The translations under genes were made by a program, and so were the position numbers. This document shows positions 8,038 through 17,634 of a stretch of DNA of 64,000 nucleotides, piece after piece; within the stretch, counting starts at the first letter, position 1, and each line of letters starts with the position of its first letter. The stretch covers positions 1,736,001-1,800,000 of the forward strand of contig NZ_JAFBCC010000001.1 in NCBI RefSeq assembly GCF_016907495.1, read 5' to 3'. The notes beneath the pieces are model-generated. The model made no database searches, was not told the origin of the DNA, and worked only from the letters and a program-made list of their open reading frames with translations. The DNA comes from Arthrobacter tumbae. GTDB lineage: Bacteria > Actinomycetota > Actinomycetes > Actinomycetales > Micrococcaceae.

Positions 8038-9414
8038 TCAGAAGAGCAGTTCGAGGGCTTCCGTGAGGGTGCTGACCTGCTTCACGGTGAAGCCGGCCGG
8101 TATGCGGCCCGGCCCATTGGGGGACTCGGGCACGACGGCGTGGGTGAATCCAAGGCGCTCGGCCTCCTGGATGCGCCGTGAGATTCCGGGAACCGGACGG
8201 ACCTCACCGGCGAGTCCCACTTCCCCGAACGCGATCATGCGGGAGGGAAGCGCCTGGTTGGTCTTGGCGGAGGCAATGGCGAGCGCAACCGAGAGATCCG
8301 TTGCAGGTTCGCTCAGCTTTACGCCGCCTACCGTGGCCACGTAGCTGTCATCCTTGTGCAGCTGCAGCGATGCCCGGCGCTGCAGGACGGCGAGGAGCAT
8401 GGAGACCCTCGAGCTGTCCAGGCCGCTGGTCGCACGGCGCGGCTGTGAGTTTGCCGATTCGGCGAGCAGGGCCTGGACCTCCGCCAGCAGCGGACGCCTG
8501 CCCTCAAGGGTGACCGTGATGCAGGTTCCGGCCACCGGTTCCTTGGTGCGGGATACAAACAGCCCGCTTGGATCCGCGAGGCCCACAATCCCGGTATCGG
8601 TCAGGTCGAAGCACCCCACCTCATCTGTAGGTCCGTACCTGTTCTTCACCGCCCGCATCAGGCGGAGGCGCGAGTGCCGCTCACCCTCGAACTGGCACAC
8701 CACATCAACGAGGTGCTCAAGCAGCCGTGGGCCCGCGATAGAGCCGTCCTTGGTGACGTGCCCGACCAGCAGCGTGGTCATCCCGCGGGTCTTCGCCGCG
8801 TTGATGAGGGAGGCCGCCACTTCCCGCACCTGCGTGACCCCGCCAGCGCTGCCGTCCACGTCCGGGCTGCTGAGCGTCTGCACCGAGTCCACGATGAGCA
8901 AAGCCGGATCCACCTTCTCAACCTGACCCAGGGCCTGGCTGAGGTCCGACTCCGCCGTGAGGTACAGCGTGTCCGCCAGCGCGCCGATGCGTTCCGCCCG
9001 CAACTTCACCTGCGCGGACGATTCCTCACCGGTGACGTAGAGAACGGTGCGTCCCAGCCGGGCGACCCTGGCGGCGACGTCCAGCAGCAGCGTGGACTTG
9101 CCGACTCCGGGCTCGCCGGCCACGAGGATCACTGCGCCCGGAACCAGCCCGCCGCCGAGGACCCTGTCCAGCTCACCGATCTCAGTGGGCTGGTAGGACG
9201 CCGCGGTGGAGTCCACCTCAGCGATCCGGAGGGCAGGGCGCGCGACGGTAGTGGCCGCCGTCGTACGCGCCACTCCTGCCGCCGCGGCCTCCTCCACCGT
9301 GCCCCACGCCTGGCATTCACCGCACCGGCCCACCCACTTGGCCGTGGTCCAGCCGCACTCACCGCAACGGTAGGCGGGGGATTGCGTGCGCGATCGCGCG
9401 GTCTTTGTAGCCAT
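8038..9414 (-). CDS. radA: DNA repair protein RadA/Sms
   Basis: 458 residues. The N-terminal zinc finger is C17-X2-C20 / C31-X2-C34 (RCGECGWTTAKWVGRCGEC). Walker A is GEPGVGKST (100-108). The RadA-specific KNRFG motif is present as KNRYG, a conservative change, and the C-terminal Lon-like domain (about 330-458) has PGGGV-family features such as GGVKLSEPATDLSVALAIAS. RadA is a DnaB-like hexameric helicase that extends D-loops in RecA-mediated recombination. It precedes disA on the same strand. Confidence 0.97.
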   Translation of the reverse strand: MATKTARSRTQSPAYRCGECGWTTAKWVGRCGECQAWGTVEEAAAAGVARTTAATTVARPALRIAEVDSTAASYQPTEIGELDRVLGGGLVPGAVILVAGEPGVGKSTLLLDVAARVARLGRTVLYVTGEESSAQVKLRAERIGALADTLYLTAESDLSQALGQVEKVDPALLIVDSVQTLSSPDVDGSAGGVTQVREVAASLINAAKTRGMTTLLVGHVTKDGSIAGPRLLEHLVDVVCQFEGERHSRLRLMRAVKNRYGPTDEVGCFDLTDTGIVGLADPSGLFVSRTKEPVAGTCITVTLEGRRPLLAEVQALLAESANSQPRRATSGLDSSRVSMLLAVLQRRASLQLHKDDSYVATVGGVKLSEPATDLSVALAIASAKTNQALPSRMIAFGEVGLAGEVRPVPGISRRIQEAERLGFTHAVVPESPNGPGRIPAGFTVKQVSTLTEALELLF

Positions 9415-9469
9415 GGCTCAAACGTACCGGGTGCAACTGACAGTCCCGCTGAGGCTCAGCCGTTGATCC

Positions 9470-10597
9470 TCACAGTTTGGGCAGGTAGCCGGCGGCGTCC
9501 TCATGGGAGAGGCCGGTGGCCTCAAGGAGGTCGACGACAAGCGGCCGGTACAGGACAACCAGGCCCTCACCCTCGAGGCGCTTCACATTGAGGCGTGCGG
9601 GGTGCAGGACGGTGGCCACGGCAGCCAGCTCCTCCCGCGCCCTGCGCAGGTGCTGATCGCGTTCGGCCGTGGAGGAGGAGTGCAGGGCAAGCGCCAGCAC
9701 ATCCACGGCGTCGGCCGTTTCCTCGATCACCTGGGCAAGGGACTGCACCGCTTCGTCCGAGAGCGCAGCGTGATTGATCACCGAGGTCAGCCGCCGTGAG
9801 AACACGCGGCTGTTGCGGATTGCCAGGTCGATGTAGCTGATCGAACCGCGCAGCTCTCCGAGTTCACCCCGGTGCCGCCGATATGCCGGTGACAACCGCG
9901 CAACTTCAGCGGACGCCCGCATCGAACCCGACAGTCCGTCCATGAGCGGCTGACAGTTCCTCGCCCGGATCAGCGCGTGCCAGGCCTGCGTGGGATCGCT
10001 CGCGGACAGCGCGCTTGAGTTCTCGCGCAGCACCCCGGAGAGCTCTCCGAGCAGCTTGCGCACGTCGCCCTTCGGTTCACGGCGGGGATCCCGCGGTATG
10101 GCCATAGTGATCAGCAGCGCGCACGCACCGCCGATGATGGCGTCCACACTGCGCGTGAACGGTCCTCCTTCCGGGGCAGGCAGGAGCACAACGAGGAGGG
10201 ACTGCAGAGCCAGCTGGGTGGTGAAGATGGTCCCACTGTCCAGGAACCGGGCCAGTAGCACCGACACGAAAAGAACGACGGCGGCCTGCCACAGTCCCGT
10301 GCCCAGTACCGCCAGAAGCACGTCACCCACAGCAATGCCGAGCGTGCACCCGAACCCGACTTCCAGCACCCGACGCAGCCGCGGATCCCGCGAAAACCCC
10401 AGCGCGATGAGCGCGGAGGTGGCGGCGAAAAGCGGTCCATCATGTCCGAGCACCTGCTCGGCAAACGCATAGGCGCCCACCGCGCCGACGGTGATCTGGA
10501 CGGCCGGGAGCACGGAAGAGCGGCTGCGGCGCAGGCCGACGCGGGATCGGTTGCGCAGAAAGGAACGTGCGCGGTCCAGTCGCGAGCGCCGGGTCAT
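9470..10597 (-). CDS. FUSC-family (aromatic acid exporter-like) membrane protein
   Basis: 375 residues. The first half has six hydrophobic segments in two blocks (about 28-110 and 115-165) typical of the FUSC/DUF939 fold; the second half is a long helical cytoplasmic region. Characterised relatives include AaeB-type exporters of aromatic acids and proteins of unknown substrate. The very basic N-terminus (about 10 Arg in 25 residues) fits the positive-inside rule. It follows the gene at 10608-11369 after 10 nt, so the two form an operon. No regulator or periplasmic adaptor lies nearby, so the substrate is unknown. Confidence 0.8.
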   Translation of the reverse strand: MTRRSRLDRARSFLRNRSRVGLRRSRSSVLPAVQITVGAVGAYAFAEQVLGHDGPLFAATSALIALGFSRDPRLRRVLEVGFGCTLGIAVGDVLLAVLGTGLWQAAVVLFVSVLLARFLDSGTIFTTQLALQSLLVVLLPAPEGGPFTRSVDAIIGGACALLITMAIPRDPRREPKGDVRKLLGELSGVLRENSSALSASDPTQAWHALIRARNCQPLMDGLSGSMRASAEVARLSPAYRRHRGELGELRGSISYIDLAIRNSRVFSRRLTSVINHAALSDEAVQSLAQVIEETADAVDVLALALHSSSTAERDQHLRRAREELAAVATVLHPARLNVKRLEGEGLVVLYRPLVVDLLEATGLSHEDAAGYLPKL

Positions 10598-10607
10598 ACG
10601 CCTGACC

Positions 10608-11369
10608 CTACCGCCGGGAACGATCCATCAGGGTGAAGCTGGTGGACCTGCCCGCAGTCCGCGTCCGAACGGCCGCGAGCGGCGCAACGAGCAGGAGCGC
10701 GCCTGCCACCAGCTCCAGGAATTCCTCCAGGTGGTACAGCACTGCCAGTGCTGCGGTCGGAGCACCAAGGCGGATAACCTCCCCTGCCACGAATTCAAGC
10801 CCGACGGCGGCGAACAACAGGGTTGCTATGCCCAGCACGATCAGTCGGGTTGACCCTTCCGGCAGGTGGCGGGCGCTGACCACCGCCAGCAGGAGAACTA
10901 CAAGGCCGATGGGGATGCCGAAAACGAGCCAGACGAAGGTGAAATCAGCGACGTCAACGAACTGCCCTGCAAGGGCGTCGAGGCGTTCATGCAGCCAGGT
11001 TCCCTCGTCGAGGCACAGGAGGAACACCATGCCGGCGAGGATCCACCAGGCAGCAGCCCCCTTGATTCTCTGATGCCGGGCGAGTACGGCCACGAAGCTG
11101 AGGGTTGTCGTTGCCGCGGCCAGCTGCACCACTGCCCACCAGGTCGGGAAGTTGCCCTCATAGTTGACATCGAAATACACGCTGAAGAGGGTTTCGCCTC
11201 TTGCCTGACCGGTCAGTAGTGGTGCGATGAGGCTGAATCCGACAACCAGCGCATGAACCAGTCCCAGACCTACGAGCAGGCGGCGCCACCGCAACGGATG
11301 ACCCGGGCGCACAGCGGCGGCATCCTGGTGCTCCGCGTACCCGCCGTCAAGGCTGCTTTCCGTGGTCAT
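10608..11369 (-). CDS. Multi-pass membrane protein of unknown function
   Basis: 253 residues with about seven hydrophobic helices and hydrophilic tails. Charged residues within or next to the helices are striking: FYFDVNYEGNFPTWW-type loop (about 65-80), LDEGTWLHERLD (about 120) and YHLEEFLELVAG (about 215). Such Glu/His pairs in membrane helices could bind a metal, protons or lipid. I do not recognise the family. It is the first gene of a two-gene operon with the FUSC protein and is divergent from pstS. Confidence 0.75.
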   Translation of the reverse strand: MTTESSLDGGYAEHQDAAAVRPGHPLRWRRLLVGLGLVHALVVGFSLIAPLLTGQARGETLFSVYFDVNYEGNFPTWWAVVQLAAATTTLSFVAVLARHQRIKGAAAWWILAGMVFLLCLDEGTWLHERLDALAGQFVDVADFTFVWLVFGIPIGLVVLLLAVVSARHLPEGSTRLIVLGIATLLFAAVGLEFVAGEVIRLGAPTAALAVLYHLEEFLELVAGALLLVAPLAAVRTRTAGRSTSFTLMDRSRR

Positions 11370-11477
11370 ACCCCTAACGCTAGCGGCTGGCAGTGAGGAC
11401 GAAGGTGACAGCTCAATAACTCATTCCGCCCAAAGCACAAGGGTTGGCGGCAGGATCACGGCCAATGTCCTCCCGGC

Positions 11478-11499
11478 GTTCATCTTCCGTTCACTTTGA
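11478..11499 (+). promoter_or_regulatory. Candidate PHO box upstream of pstS (two 11-bp direct repeats)
   Basis: GTTCATCTTCC and GTTCACTTTGA are adjacent 11-mers. They match the direct-repeat-unit pattern (GTTCA-rich, 11-nt period) described for PhoP-type phosphate response regulators in Streptomyces. A weaker third unit may follow at about 11500-11510. The site is about 120 nt upstream of the pstS GTG. Regulator binding is inferred. Confidence 0.6.
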
Positions 11500-11616
11500 C
11501 CCGTCAATCTCGTTACCTGCGGTGCCTAGCGTGTGGTGAGTACCCGATCTCGTACACACAACGCGGGTGACATCCGAGCACCGACTGTTCAAAACCCTGG
11601 AAGGGGCAATATTCAC

Positions 11617-12732
11617 GTGAAGGCTCTTCGCTTTGGCCGCGCAGCGGCAGTTATCTCTGTGGCCGCCCTGGCCCTCACGGCGTGCGGTTCCGACGCCGCC
11701 GTCAACCCCGGTACCGACGGCGACGCAAGCGCTGCTCCCGAAAGCACGGTATCCGGTACCCTGACCGGCGCGGGAGCCTCCTCCCAGAACGCGGCGATGA
11801 CCGCGTGGAAGACCGGCTTCGAGGAACTGAATCCGGAAGCAACCATTCAGTACTCTCCGGACGGATCCGGCGCAGGCCGCGAAGCGTTCCTCGCCGAGGG
11901 CGTGCAGTTCGCCGGCTCGGACGCATTCCTGGACGATGAGGAATACGAGGCTTCCAAGGAGATCTGCGGTCCTGACGGCGCGATCAACATCCCCGCCTAC
12001 GTATCTCCCATCGCGGTAGCGTTCAACCTTCCCGAGATTCAGGAACTGAACCTGGACGCAACAACCATCGCCTCCATCTTCGCCGGTGAGATCACCAACT
12101 GGAATGACGAGGCAATTGCCTCCCAGAATGAGGGCGTGGAACTGCCCGATCTGCCGATCACCGTTGTGCACCGCGCGGATGACTCGGGTACCACCGAGAA
12201 CTTCGTCGAGTACCTGGCTGCGGCGGCACCTGATGTCTGGACCTACGAGGTTTCCGGTGACTGGCCGGCCGAGATCGTCGCAGAGAATGCACAGGGCACC
12301 AACGGCGTCGTCTCCACCACCTCCTCCACCGAAGGTGCCATCACCTACACCGACGCATCCGCCGTCGGCGACCTCGGGCAGGCCCTCGTCAAGGTTGGCG
12401 AGGAATACGTGCCGCTCAGCGCTGAAGCCGCCTCCCGCGCAGTGGAGGTTGCGGAGCCTGTTGAAGGACGCAGCGAAGTTGACATGTCCCTCGAGCTGCA
12501 GCGGGACACCACCGAGTCGGGTGCCTACCCGATCGTGCTCGTTTCCTACCACCTCTACTGCAGCGCGTATGAGGACCAGGAGACCGTGGACCTCGTCAAG
12601 GCTTTCGCCGGCTATGCAGTGAGCGAAGAGGGGCAGGCCACAGCGGAATCCTCCGCGGGCAATGCGCCCATCTCCGAGACCCTGCGCGAGCAGGCCATGG
12701 AAGCGATTGATTCCATCCAGATTGCTTCCTAA
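11617..12732 (+). CDS. pstS: Phosphate ABC transporter substrate-binding lipoprotein PstS
   Basis: 371 residues from the GTG at 11617, preceded by GGAAGGGG. This start gives a compact signal peptide (KALRFGRAAAVISVAALALTAC) with lipobox LTAC and Cys23 as the lipidated residue; the longer frame from 11533 would bury it. Phosphate-binding features include GAGASSQNAAM (about 50), DGSGAGREAF (about 80), GSDAFL and HRADDSGTTENF (about 185). It captures orthophosphate outside the cell for PstCAB. It is the first gene of pstSCAB, and a hairpin after its stop probably raises its level over the permease genes. Confidence 0.97.
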   Translation: MKALRFGRAAAVISVAALALTACGSDAAVNPGTDGDASAAPESTVSGTLTGAGASSQNAAMTAWKTGFEELNPEATIQYSPDGSGAGREAFLAEGVQFAGSDAFLDDEEYEASKEICGPDGAINIPAYVSPIAVAFNLPEIQELNLDATTIASIFAGEITNWNDEAIASQNEGVELPDLPITVVHRADDSGTTENFVEYLAAAAPDVWTYEVSGDWPAEIVAENAQGTNGVVSTTSSTEGAITYTDASAVGDLGQALVKVGEEYVPLSAEAASRAVEVAEPVEGRSEVDMSLELQRDTTESGAYPIVLVSYHLYCSAYEDQETVDLVKAFAGYAVSEEGQATAESSAGNAPISETLREQAMEAIDSIQIAS

Positions 12733-12744
12733 CAGGCCACAGAC

Positions 12745-12776
12745 GCCCCGCCAGGCCGAGAAGGCCCTGGCGGGGC
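12745..12776 (+). terminator. Intra-operon hairpin between pstS and pstC
   Basis: An 11-bp stem, GCCCCGCCAGG / CCTGGCGGGGC, begins 12 nt after the pstS stop and lacks a T run. Hairpins at this place in binding-protein operons commonly stabilise the upstream mRNA or let only part of the transcripts continue. Confidence 0.65.
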
Positions 12777-12880
12777 TGTTGGCTGTCTGCGTCCCGGCAG
12801 GGTTGCAGGTACCTTGTAAGAGCGGGACAGTTGCGTGAGCACTGTTCCAGACGTCCCCGCGCAGCGCCGAAAGGTCCCCC

Positions 12881-13813
12881 GTGTCCACGAATGCACTGAA
12901 ACGAGCAGGCGGTGCAGGTCAATCCGGAGACAAGATTTTCTCCGGCGCCAGCCTGGCCGCAGGCTGCCTGATCCTGGCAGCGCTCTTTAGCGTCGCAGTC
13001 TTCCTGATCATTGAGGCTCTGCCGGTCTTCGGCGCCGACCCAGCGGACATCACCGGCGGGGAAGGCTTCTTCACCTATATCTTCCCGATCGTCATCGGAA
13101 CCGTGATAGCGGCGGCCATTGCATTGCTGATCGCCACGCCGCTCGGTATCGGCGTTGCCTTGTTCATTTCGCACTACGCTCCGCGCCGTTTCGCGCAGGG
13201 ACTCGGCTACGTGATCGACCTGCTCGCGGCCATCCCGTCGGTGGTCTACGGAGCGTGGGGCTACGCCGTCCTCGCACCGCAGCTGGCCATCGCGTATGAC
13301 TGGCTGGCGCGCAACGCCGGCTGGATTCCAATCTTCGAGGGTCCCGCCAGCCAGACGGGACGCACCATGCTGACCGCCGGCATTGTGCTCGCTGTCATGG
13401 TCCTCCCGATCATCACCTCGCTCAGCCGGGAAATTTTCCTCCAGACGCCGAAACTCCATGAGGAAGCGGCGCTTGCCATGGGAGCCACCCGCTGGGAAAT
13501 GATCACCATGGCGGTTCTGCCCTTCGCCCGTCCGGGCATCATCAGCGCCGCAATGCTCGGCCTCGGCCGCGCATTGGGTGAGACCATGGCCGTTGCGCTG
13601 GTGCTCTCCGGCGGCGCCCTGACGGCCAGCCTCATCCAGTCCGGCAACCAGACCATCGCAGCCGAGATCGCGCTGAACTTCCCGGAGGCTTACGGGCTCC
13701 GGTTGGCCGAACTCATCGCCGCCGGCCTGGTCCTCTTCGTCATCACGCTAGCCGTCAACATCGTGGCGCGGTGGATCATCAGCCGTCACAAAGAATTCTC
13801 AGGGGCTAACTAA
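12881..13813 (+). CDS. pstC: Phosphate ABC transporter permease PstC
   Basis: 310 residues with six transmembrane helices. The first is at about 25-48. The ABC-permease coupling loop is HEEAALAMGATRWEM (about 198-212), and EALPVFG after helix 1 is typical of PstC. The GTG start follows GAAAGG. The TAA stop shares its last base with the pstA ATG. It forms the membrane channel with PstA. Confidence 0.96.
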   Translation: MSTNALKRAGGAGQSGDKIFSGASLAAGCLILAALFSVAVFLIIEALPVFGADPADITGGEGFFTYIFPIVIGTVIAAAIALLIATPLGIGVALFISHYAPRRFAQGLGYVIDLLAAIPSVVYGAWGYAVLAPQLAIAYDWLARNAGWIPIFEGPASQTGRTMLTAGIVLAVMVLPIITSLSREIFLQTPKLHEEAALAMGATRWEMITMAVLPFARPGIISAAMLGLGRALGETMAVALVLSGGALTASLIQSGNQTIAAEIALNFPEAYGLRLAELIAAGLVLFVITLAVNIVARWIISRHKEFSGAN

Positions 13814-14916
13814 TGGCCAACGCCACCTTGACTCCTCGCCGCTCCCAGCTGACCAAGGGCAGGATGCCCTCCTACACGCTTTGGGTGGTCCTGGCCGCTT
13901 CGATCGTTGTTGGGGCCGCACTGGCCGCGCTGGTCGGTTTCAGCCTGGTTCCCTTCGCCCTCTTCAGCGCGCTCATCTTCATCGTTGCCGGGACAGCCGT
14001 CACCGGCGTCGTCGAAGGCTCGCGCAAGGCCCGGAACCGGTTGGCCACGTTCCTGATCTACGGGTCATTCCTCGTTGCTCTCCTGCCGCTGCTCTCGGTC
14101 ATCTGGACCGTTCTGGAGCGCGGCGTTCCGGGCCTGACCTACAACTTCCTGTTCACGTCGATGAACGGCGTCACCGGAGCCATTGACAACCAGGTTGTCG
14201 AAGAAGGAACACCGGTTCTGGGAGGCGCGTACCACGCCATCGTCGGCACCCTGCAGATCACCCTGTGGGCAACCCTTATCTCCGTGCCGATCGGGCTGCT
14301 GTCGGCGGTCTATCTGGTGGAGTACTCCACGGGCGGGAAGCTTGCCCGGGCCATCACGTTCTTCGTCGACGTCATGACCGGTATCCCGTCCATCGTGGCT
14401 GGCCTCTTCGCTGCCGCGCTGTTCGGCCAACTGTTCGGGCCGGGCACGCGCACAGGCTTTGTTGCCGCCGTCGCGCTGTCCGTCCTGATGATCCCGGTTG
14501 TTGTGCGCTCCACGGAGGAAATGCTCAAGATCGTTCCTAATGAACTCCGTGAAGCGGCCTACGCGCTGGGCGTTCGCAAGTGGCGCACCATCACCCGCGT
14601 GGTCATTCCGACTGCGATCTCAGGTATCGCCTCCGGTGTCACTTTGGCCATCGCCCGGGTGATCGGCGAAACCGCTCCCATCCTGGTCACTGCGGGCTTT
14701 GCAAGCTCCATCAACTGGAACGTCTTCGGTGACTGGATGAGCACCCTGCCCACTTTTATCTACTACCAGATCCTCACGCCCACCTCGCCGACGGCCACAG
14801 ACCCCAGCACGCAGCGTGCCTGGGCGGCCGCGCTGGTGCTGATCATCATGGTCATGCTCCTGAACCTCGCGGCGCGCCTGATCGCCCGCCTCTTCGCTCC
14901 CAAGACCAGCCGCTGA
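13813..14916 (+). CDS. pstA: Phosphate ABC transporter permease PstA
   Basis: 367 residues. It has an extra N-terminal pair of helices (about 22-65) before the six core helices, as in many actinobacterial PstA proteins. The coupling loop is [17 protein letters not shown] (about 242-258). A large extracytoplasmic loop (about 105-140) precedes the core. The start overlaps the pstC stop by one base. pstB follows after 29 nt. Confidence 0.96.
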   Translation: MANATLTPRRSQLTKGRMPSYTLWVVLAASIVVGAALAALVGFSLVPFALFSALIFIVAGTAVTGVVEGSRKARNRLATFLIYGSFLVALLPLLSVIWTVLERGVPGLTYNFLFTSMNGVTGAIDNQVVEEGTPVLGGAYHAIVGTLQITLWATLISVPIGLLSAVYLVEYSTGGKLARAITFFVDVMTGIPSIVAGLFAAALFGQLFGPGTRTGFVAAVALSVLMIPVVVRSTEEMLKIVPNELREAAYALGVRKWRTITRVVIPTAISGIASGVTLAIARVIGETAPILVTAGFASSINWNVFGDWMSTLPTFIYYQILTPTSPTATDPSTQRAWAAALVLIIMVMLLNLAARLIARLFAPKTSR

Positions 14917-14945
14917 CCCGCCGGCACAACCCAGAAGGATCCCCA

Positions 14946-15725
14946 TTGTCCAAGCGAATCGACGTCAAGGACCTCAACGTCTACTACAGCAAGTTCCTCG
15001 CTGTGGAAGATGTGAACATCAGCATCGACGCACGTTCCGTCACGGCTTTCATCGGCCCGTCGGGCTGCGGAAAGTCCACCTTCCTGCGCACCCTGAACCG
15101 CATGCACGAGGTCATTCCCGGTGCGCGGGTTGAGGGGGAAGTGCTGCTCGATGGAGACAACCTGTATGACTCCGCGGTGGACCCCGTGACGGTCCGCAGC
15201 CAGATCGGCATGGTCTTCCAGCGGCCCAACCCGTTCCCCACGATGTCCATCCGCGACAACGTGCTGGCCGGCGTCAAGCTGAACAACAAGCGGATCTCGA
15301 AGTCAGACGCGGACGCACTGGTCGAGAAGTCGCTGCGCGGCGCCAACCTCTGGAACGAGGTGAAGGACCGCCTCGGCCGTCCCGGTTCCGGCCTGTCCGG
15401 CGGCCAGCAGCAGCGCCTGTGCATCGCGCGGGCCATCGCGGTTTCTCCCGAGGTCATCCTCATGGATGAGCCCTGCTCGGCACTCGACCCCATCTCCACC
15501 CTCGCTATCGAGGACCTCATCAACGAGCTCAAGAGCGAGTACACCGTGGTCATCGTTACCCACAACATGCAGCAGGCAGCCCGCGTTTCGGACAAGACGG
15601 CGTTCTTCAACATCGCCGGCACCGGCAAGCCCGGCAAGCTGATTGAATACGGCGAGACCACGAACATCTTCAACATGCCCTCGGAGAAGGCAACCGAGGA
15701 CTACGTCTCCGGCCGCTTCGGATGA
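14946..15725 (+). CDS. pstB: Phosphate ABC transporter ATPase PstB
   Basis: 259 residues, starting at TTG with an AGAAGGA site 7 nt upstream. Walker A is GPSGCGKST (about 37-45), the signature [14 protein letters not shown] and Walker [14 protein letters not shown]. The tail [11 protein letters not shown] is the usual PstB C-terminus. It hydrolyses ATP to drive phosphate import through PstCA. No phoU follows the operon here; the only PhoU-like gene is the DUF47 gene at 17.0 kb. Confidence 0.97.
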   Translation: MSKRIDVKDLNVYYSKFLAVEDVNISIDARSVTAFIGPSGCGKSTFLRTLNRMHEVIPGARVEGEVLLDGDNLYDSAVDPVTVRSQIGMVFQRPNPFPTMSIRDNVLAGVKLNNKRISKSDADALVEKSLRGANLWNEVKDRLGRPGSGLSGGQQQRLCIARAIAVSPEVILMDEPCSALDPISTLAIEDLINELKSEYTVVIVTHNMQQAARVSDKTAFFNIAGTGKPGKLIEYGETTNIFNMPSEKATEDYVSGRFG

Positions 15726-15768
15726 GGCCCTGCGTAAGCACTGAAGAGGAAGAGCTTCGAGGTCAGAA

Positions 15769-15954
15769 ATGAAAGCAGCGCCACCGACCTTATTTATCAG
15801 CATCACCTTCGTCGCCGCCGCGATCCTTTTTGCGACGTGGTCTCCAGTTGTCTGGTGGCGTGTACTGGCAGCAGTAGCGTTCTTGGTTCTCGGAGTATGG
15901 GGAGTAATTGTTGCCATCAGAGGCCGTCAATCACACGCGGTGCGAGAAGAATAG
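15769..15954 (+). CDS. Small two-helix membrane protein
   Basis: 61 residues with two hydrophobic helices (about 6-24 and 29-50) and a charged tail (RGRQSHAVREE). A GAGGTC site lies about 8 nt before the ATG. It follows pstB by 43 nt on the same strand and could be read through from the pst operon. I recognise no family. Translation is plausible but unproven. Confidence 0.55.
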   Translation: MKAAPPTLFISITFVAAAILFATWSPVVWWRVLAAVAFLVLGVWGVIVAIRGRQSHAVREE

Positions 15955-15996
15955 AAACCATTCCCCCTTCGGAGAGGGCCCTGCCCAGCCGGCAAT

Positions 15997-17007
15997 CTAG
16001 AGCAGCGGGCTCATCGCTAGGAAGAGGATGGCTGCGAGCAGCGCGGTGGCTGGCGCCGTCGTAATCCAGACCAGCAATACCGAGCGCACCACGCGTCCCC
16101 GAACGGTGGCGTAGCGCTGGTTCGCGCCGGCGCCCACAATCGCCGAGGTCATGGTGTGCGTGCTGGAGAGCGGCATGTTCAGCGACAGCGCGCCGACAAA
16201 AAGCATGACGGCGCTGACGCCCTGGGCCGCCATTCCGCGGAGGGGATCAATGCGCACCAGCCGGTTGGAAAGAGTGTGCGTGATGCGCCAGCCTCCAAGC
16301 AGTGATCCGCCCGCCAGCAGCACGGCGGCGAAGACCTGGACCCAGAGCGGAATATCGCTCCCGGAGTAGAGGCCGGCCCCCACCAGCGCCAGAACGATCA
16401 CGGCCATGGTGCGCTGGCCGTCCTGCAGCCCGTGGCCCAGGGCAAACGCGGCGGTCAGGACGGCTTGGGCCATCCGGTTCCCGTTGTTGACCTTGCGCGG
16501 GGAATTGTGCCGCAGCAGCCAGGTGGCAGGAAAGACAACCACGTAGGCGAGCAGGTACGCGATCAGCGGCGAGAGCAGCAGCGGCAGCCCGATCTCGAGG
16601 AGGAACACGCGGCCGGACCCGGCAATAGACTCCCCGCCAAGCACTGCCGCAGCGCCGCCGGCCCCGATCAGCCCGCCGATCAATGCATGCGTGGATGACG
16701 ACGGCTTGCCGCGGTACCAGGTGAAGATCCCCCAGGCGCACGCTGCCAGCAGGGCGGCGAGCAGGATGCCCAATCCGCTCTGCCCGGTGGGGAGGCTGAT
16801 GCTGTCGCCGGTGAAGAGCGTGGCCACGCTGGCGCTCATGAGGGCACCCACGAGGTTGAACAGCGCGGCGAGCAGGACGGCGACAGTGGGCGTCAGTGCG
16901 CGGGTTCGGATCGACGTGGCAATGGAGTTGGAGACATCGTGGAATCCATTGATGAAGGCGAAACCGCCTGCCAGGAACACGACGGCGCCGAGGAGGAAGA
17001 CCTCCAC
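15997..17007 (-). CDS. pit: Low-affinity inorganic phosphate transporter, Pit family
   Basis: 336 residues with about ten hydrophobic segments. The Pit/PiT signatures are seen twice: GFHDVSNSIATSIRTRAL (about 22-39) and the C-terminal LSLNMPLSSTHTMTSAIVGAG (about 268-288). GKPSSSTHALIGG (about 103) also fits. It imports phosphate (often as a metal-phosphate complex) with protons. The ATG directly follows the stop of the DUF47 gene, so the two are co-translated. It lies convergent to the pst operon, giving the cell both transport systems in one region. Confidence 0.94.
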   Translation of the reverse strand: MEVFLLGAVVFLAGGFAFINGFHDVSNSIATSIRTRALTPTVAVLLAALFNLVGALMSASVATLFTGDSISLPTGQSGLGILLAALLAACAWGIFTWYRGKPSSSTHALIGGLIGAGGAAAVLGGESIAGSGRVFLLEIGLPLLLSPLIAYLLAYVVVFPATWLLRHNSPRKVNNGNRMAQAVLTAAFALGHGLQDGQRTMAVIVLALVGAGLYSGSDIPLWVQVFAAVLLAGGSLLGGWRITHTLSNRLVRIDPLRGMAAQGVSAVMLFVGALSLNMPLSSTHTMTSAIVGAGANQRYATVRGRVVRSVLLVWITTAPATALLAAILFLAMSPLL

Positions 17008-17625
17008 CTACGATTCCTTGACGAGGATCGCTCCGACGTGGGTTGCCACCTTGCGGATGTCCTTTGTGACGTCGACGAGCTGGTTGGCGACGTCACGGTG
17101 CCGCGCGTAGACGAGCGGCTTGTGGTCGGCCAGCAGTTCCGAGCACCAGATCCGGTGCGTGCGTTCCGCGCGCTTGGCGAGGCGCAGGATCTCGATCCAG
17201 TAATCCTCGAGGTCATCGAGGGAATTGAGCTGCCGCATCGCCTCGGCGGTCAGTTCCGCCTGCCGGGTGATCACCTCGAGCTGCTCGGTTGCGCGCCGGC
17301 TGAGCTTGGTCAGCTTATAGAGGGCGATGAGCTCCGCAGCGCCGTCGAGCTTCTCCATGGCTTCGCTCAACAGACGTGACATGGAATAAAGGTCTTCACG
17401 CGGAAGCGGGTTGATGAAGCTCGTGCGCATCGAGGTCAACAGGGCAAAGTGCAGGTCCGTTGAGGTGCCTTCATACTGATGCAGCTCTTCGGCCAGCTGA
17501 TCATAGTCCTGGGGTGCGGCACCAAGGATGCCGGACATGCTGCGGACTCCGAGGACCAGCTGCTGGGCCATGCTGGAGAGCAGTTCAAGTCCTGCGTTTT
17601 CCTGGGGAAAGAGGCGGAGCTTCAC
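17008..17625 (-). CDS. DUF47 (PhoU-like) partner of the Pit transporter
   Basis: 205 residues, almost all helical, starting KLRLFPQENAGLELLSSMAQ, the standard DUF47 opening. The PhoU-related repeats have acidic Glu/Asp clusters (LYSMSRLLSEAMEKLDGAAELIALY, NSLDDLEDYWIEILRLAKRAE) that bind metals in relatives. The GTG at 17625 has an AGG 8 nt upstream; the open frame also has a GTG at 17634. DUF47 proteins pair with Pit and are thought to gate or regulate it. The stop abuts the pit start. Confidence 0.9.
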   Translation of the reverse strand: MKLRLFPQENAGLELLSSMAQQLVLGVRSMSGILGAAPQDYDQLAEELHQYEGTSTDLHFALLTSMRTSFINPLPREDLYSMSRLLSEAMEKLDGAAELIALYKLTKLSRRATEQLEVITRQAELTAEAMRQLNSLDDLEDYWIEILRLAKRAERTHRIWCSELLADHKPLVYARHRDVANQLVDVTKDIRKVATHVGAILVKES

Positions 17626-17634
17626 TAAAGTCAC

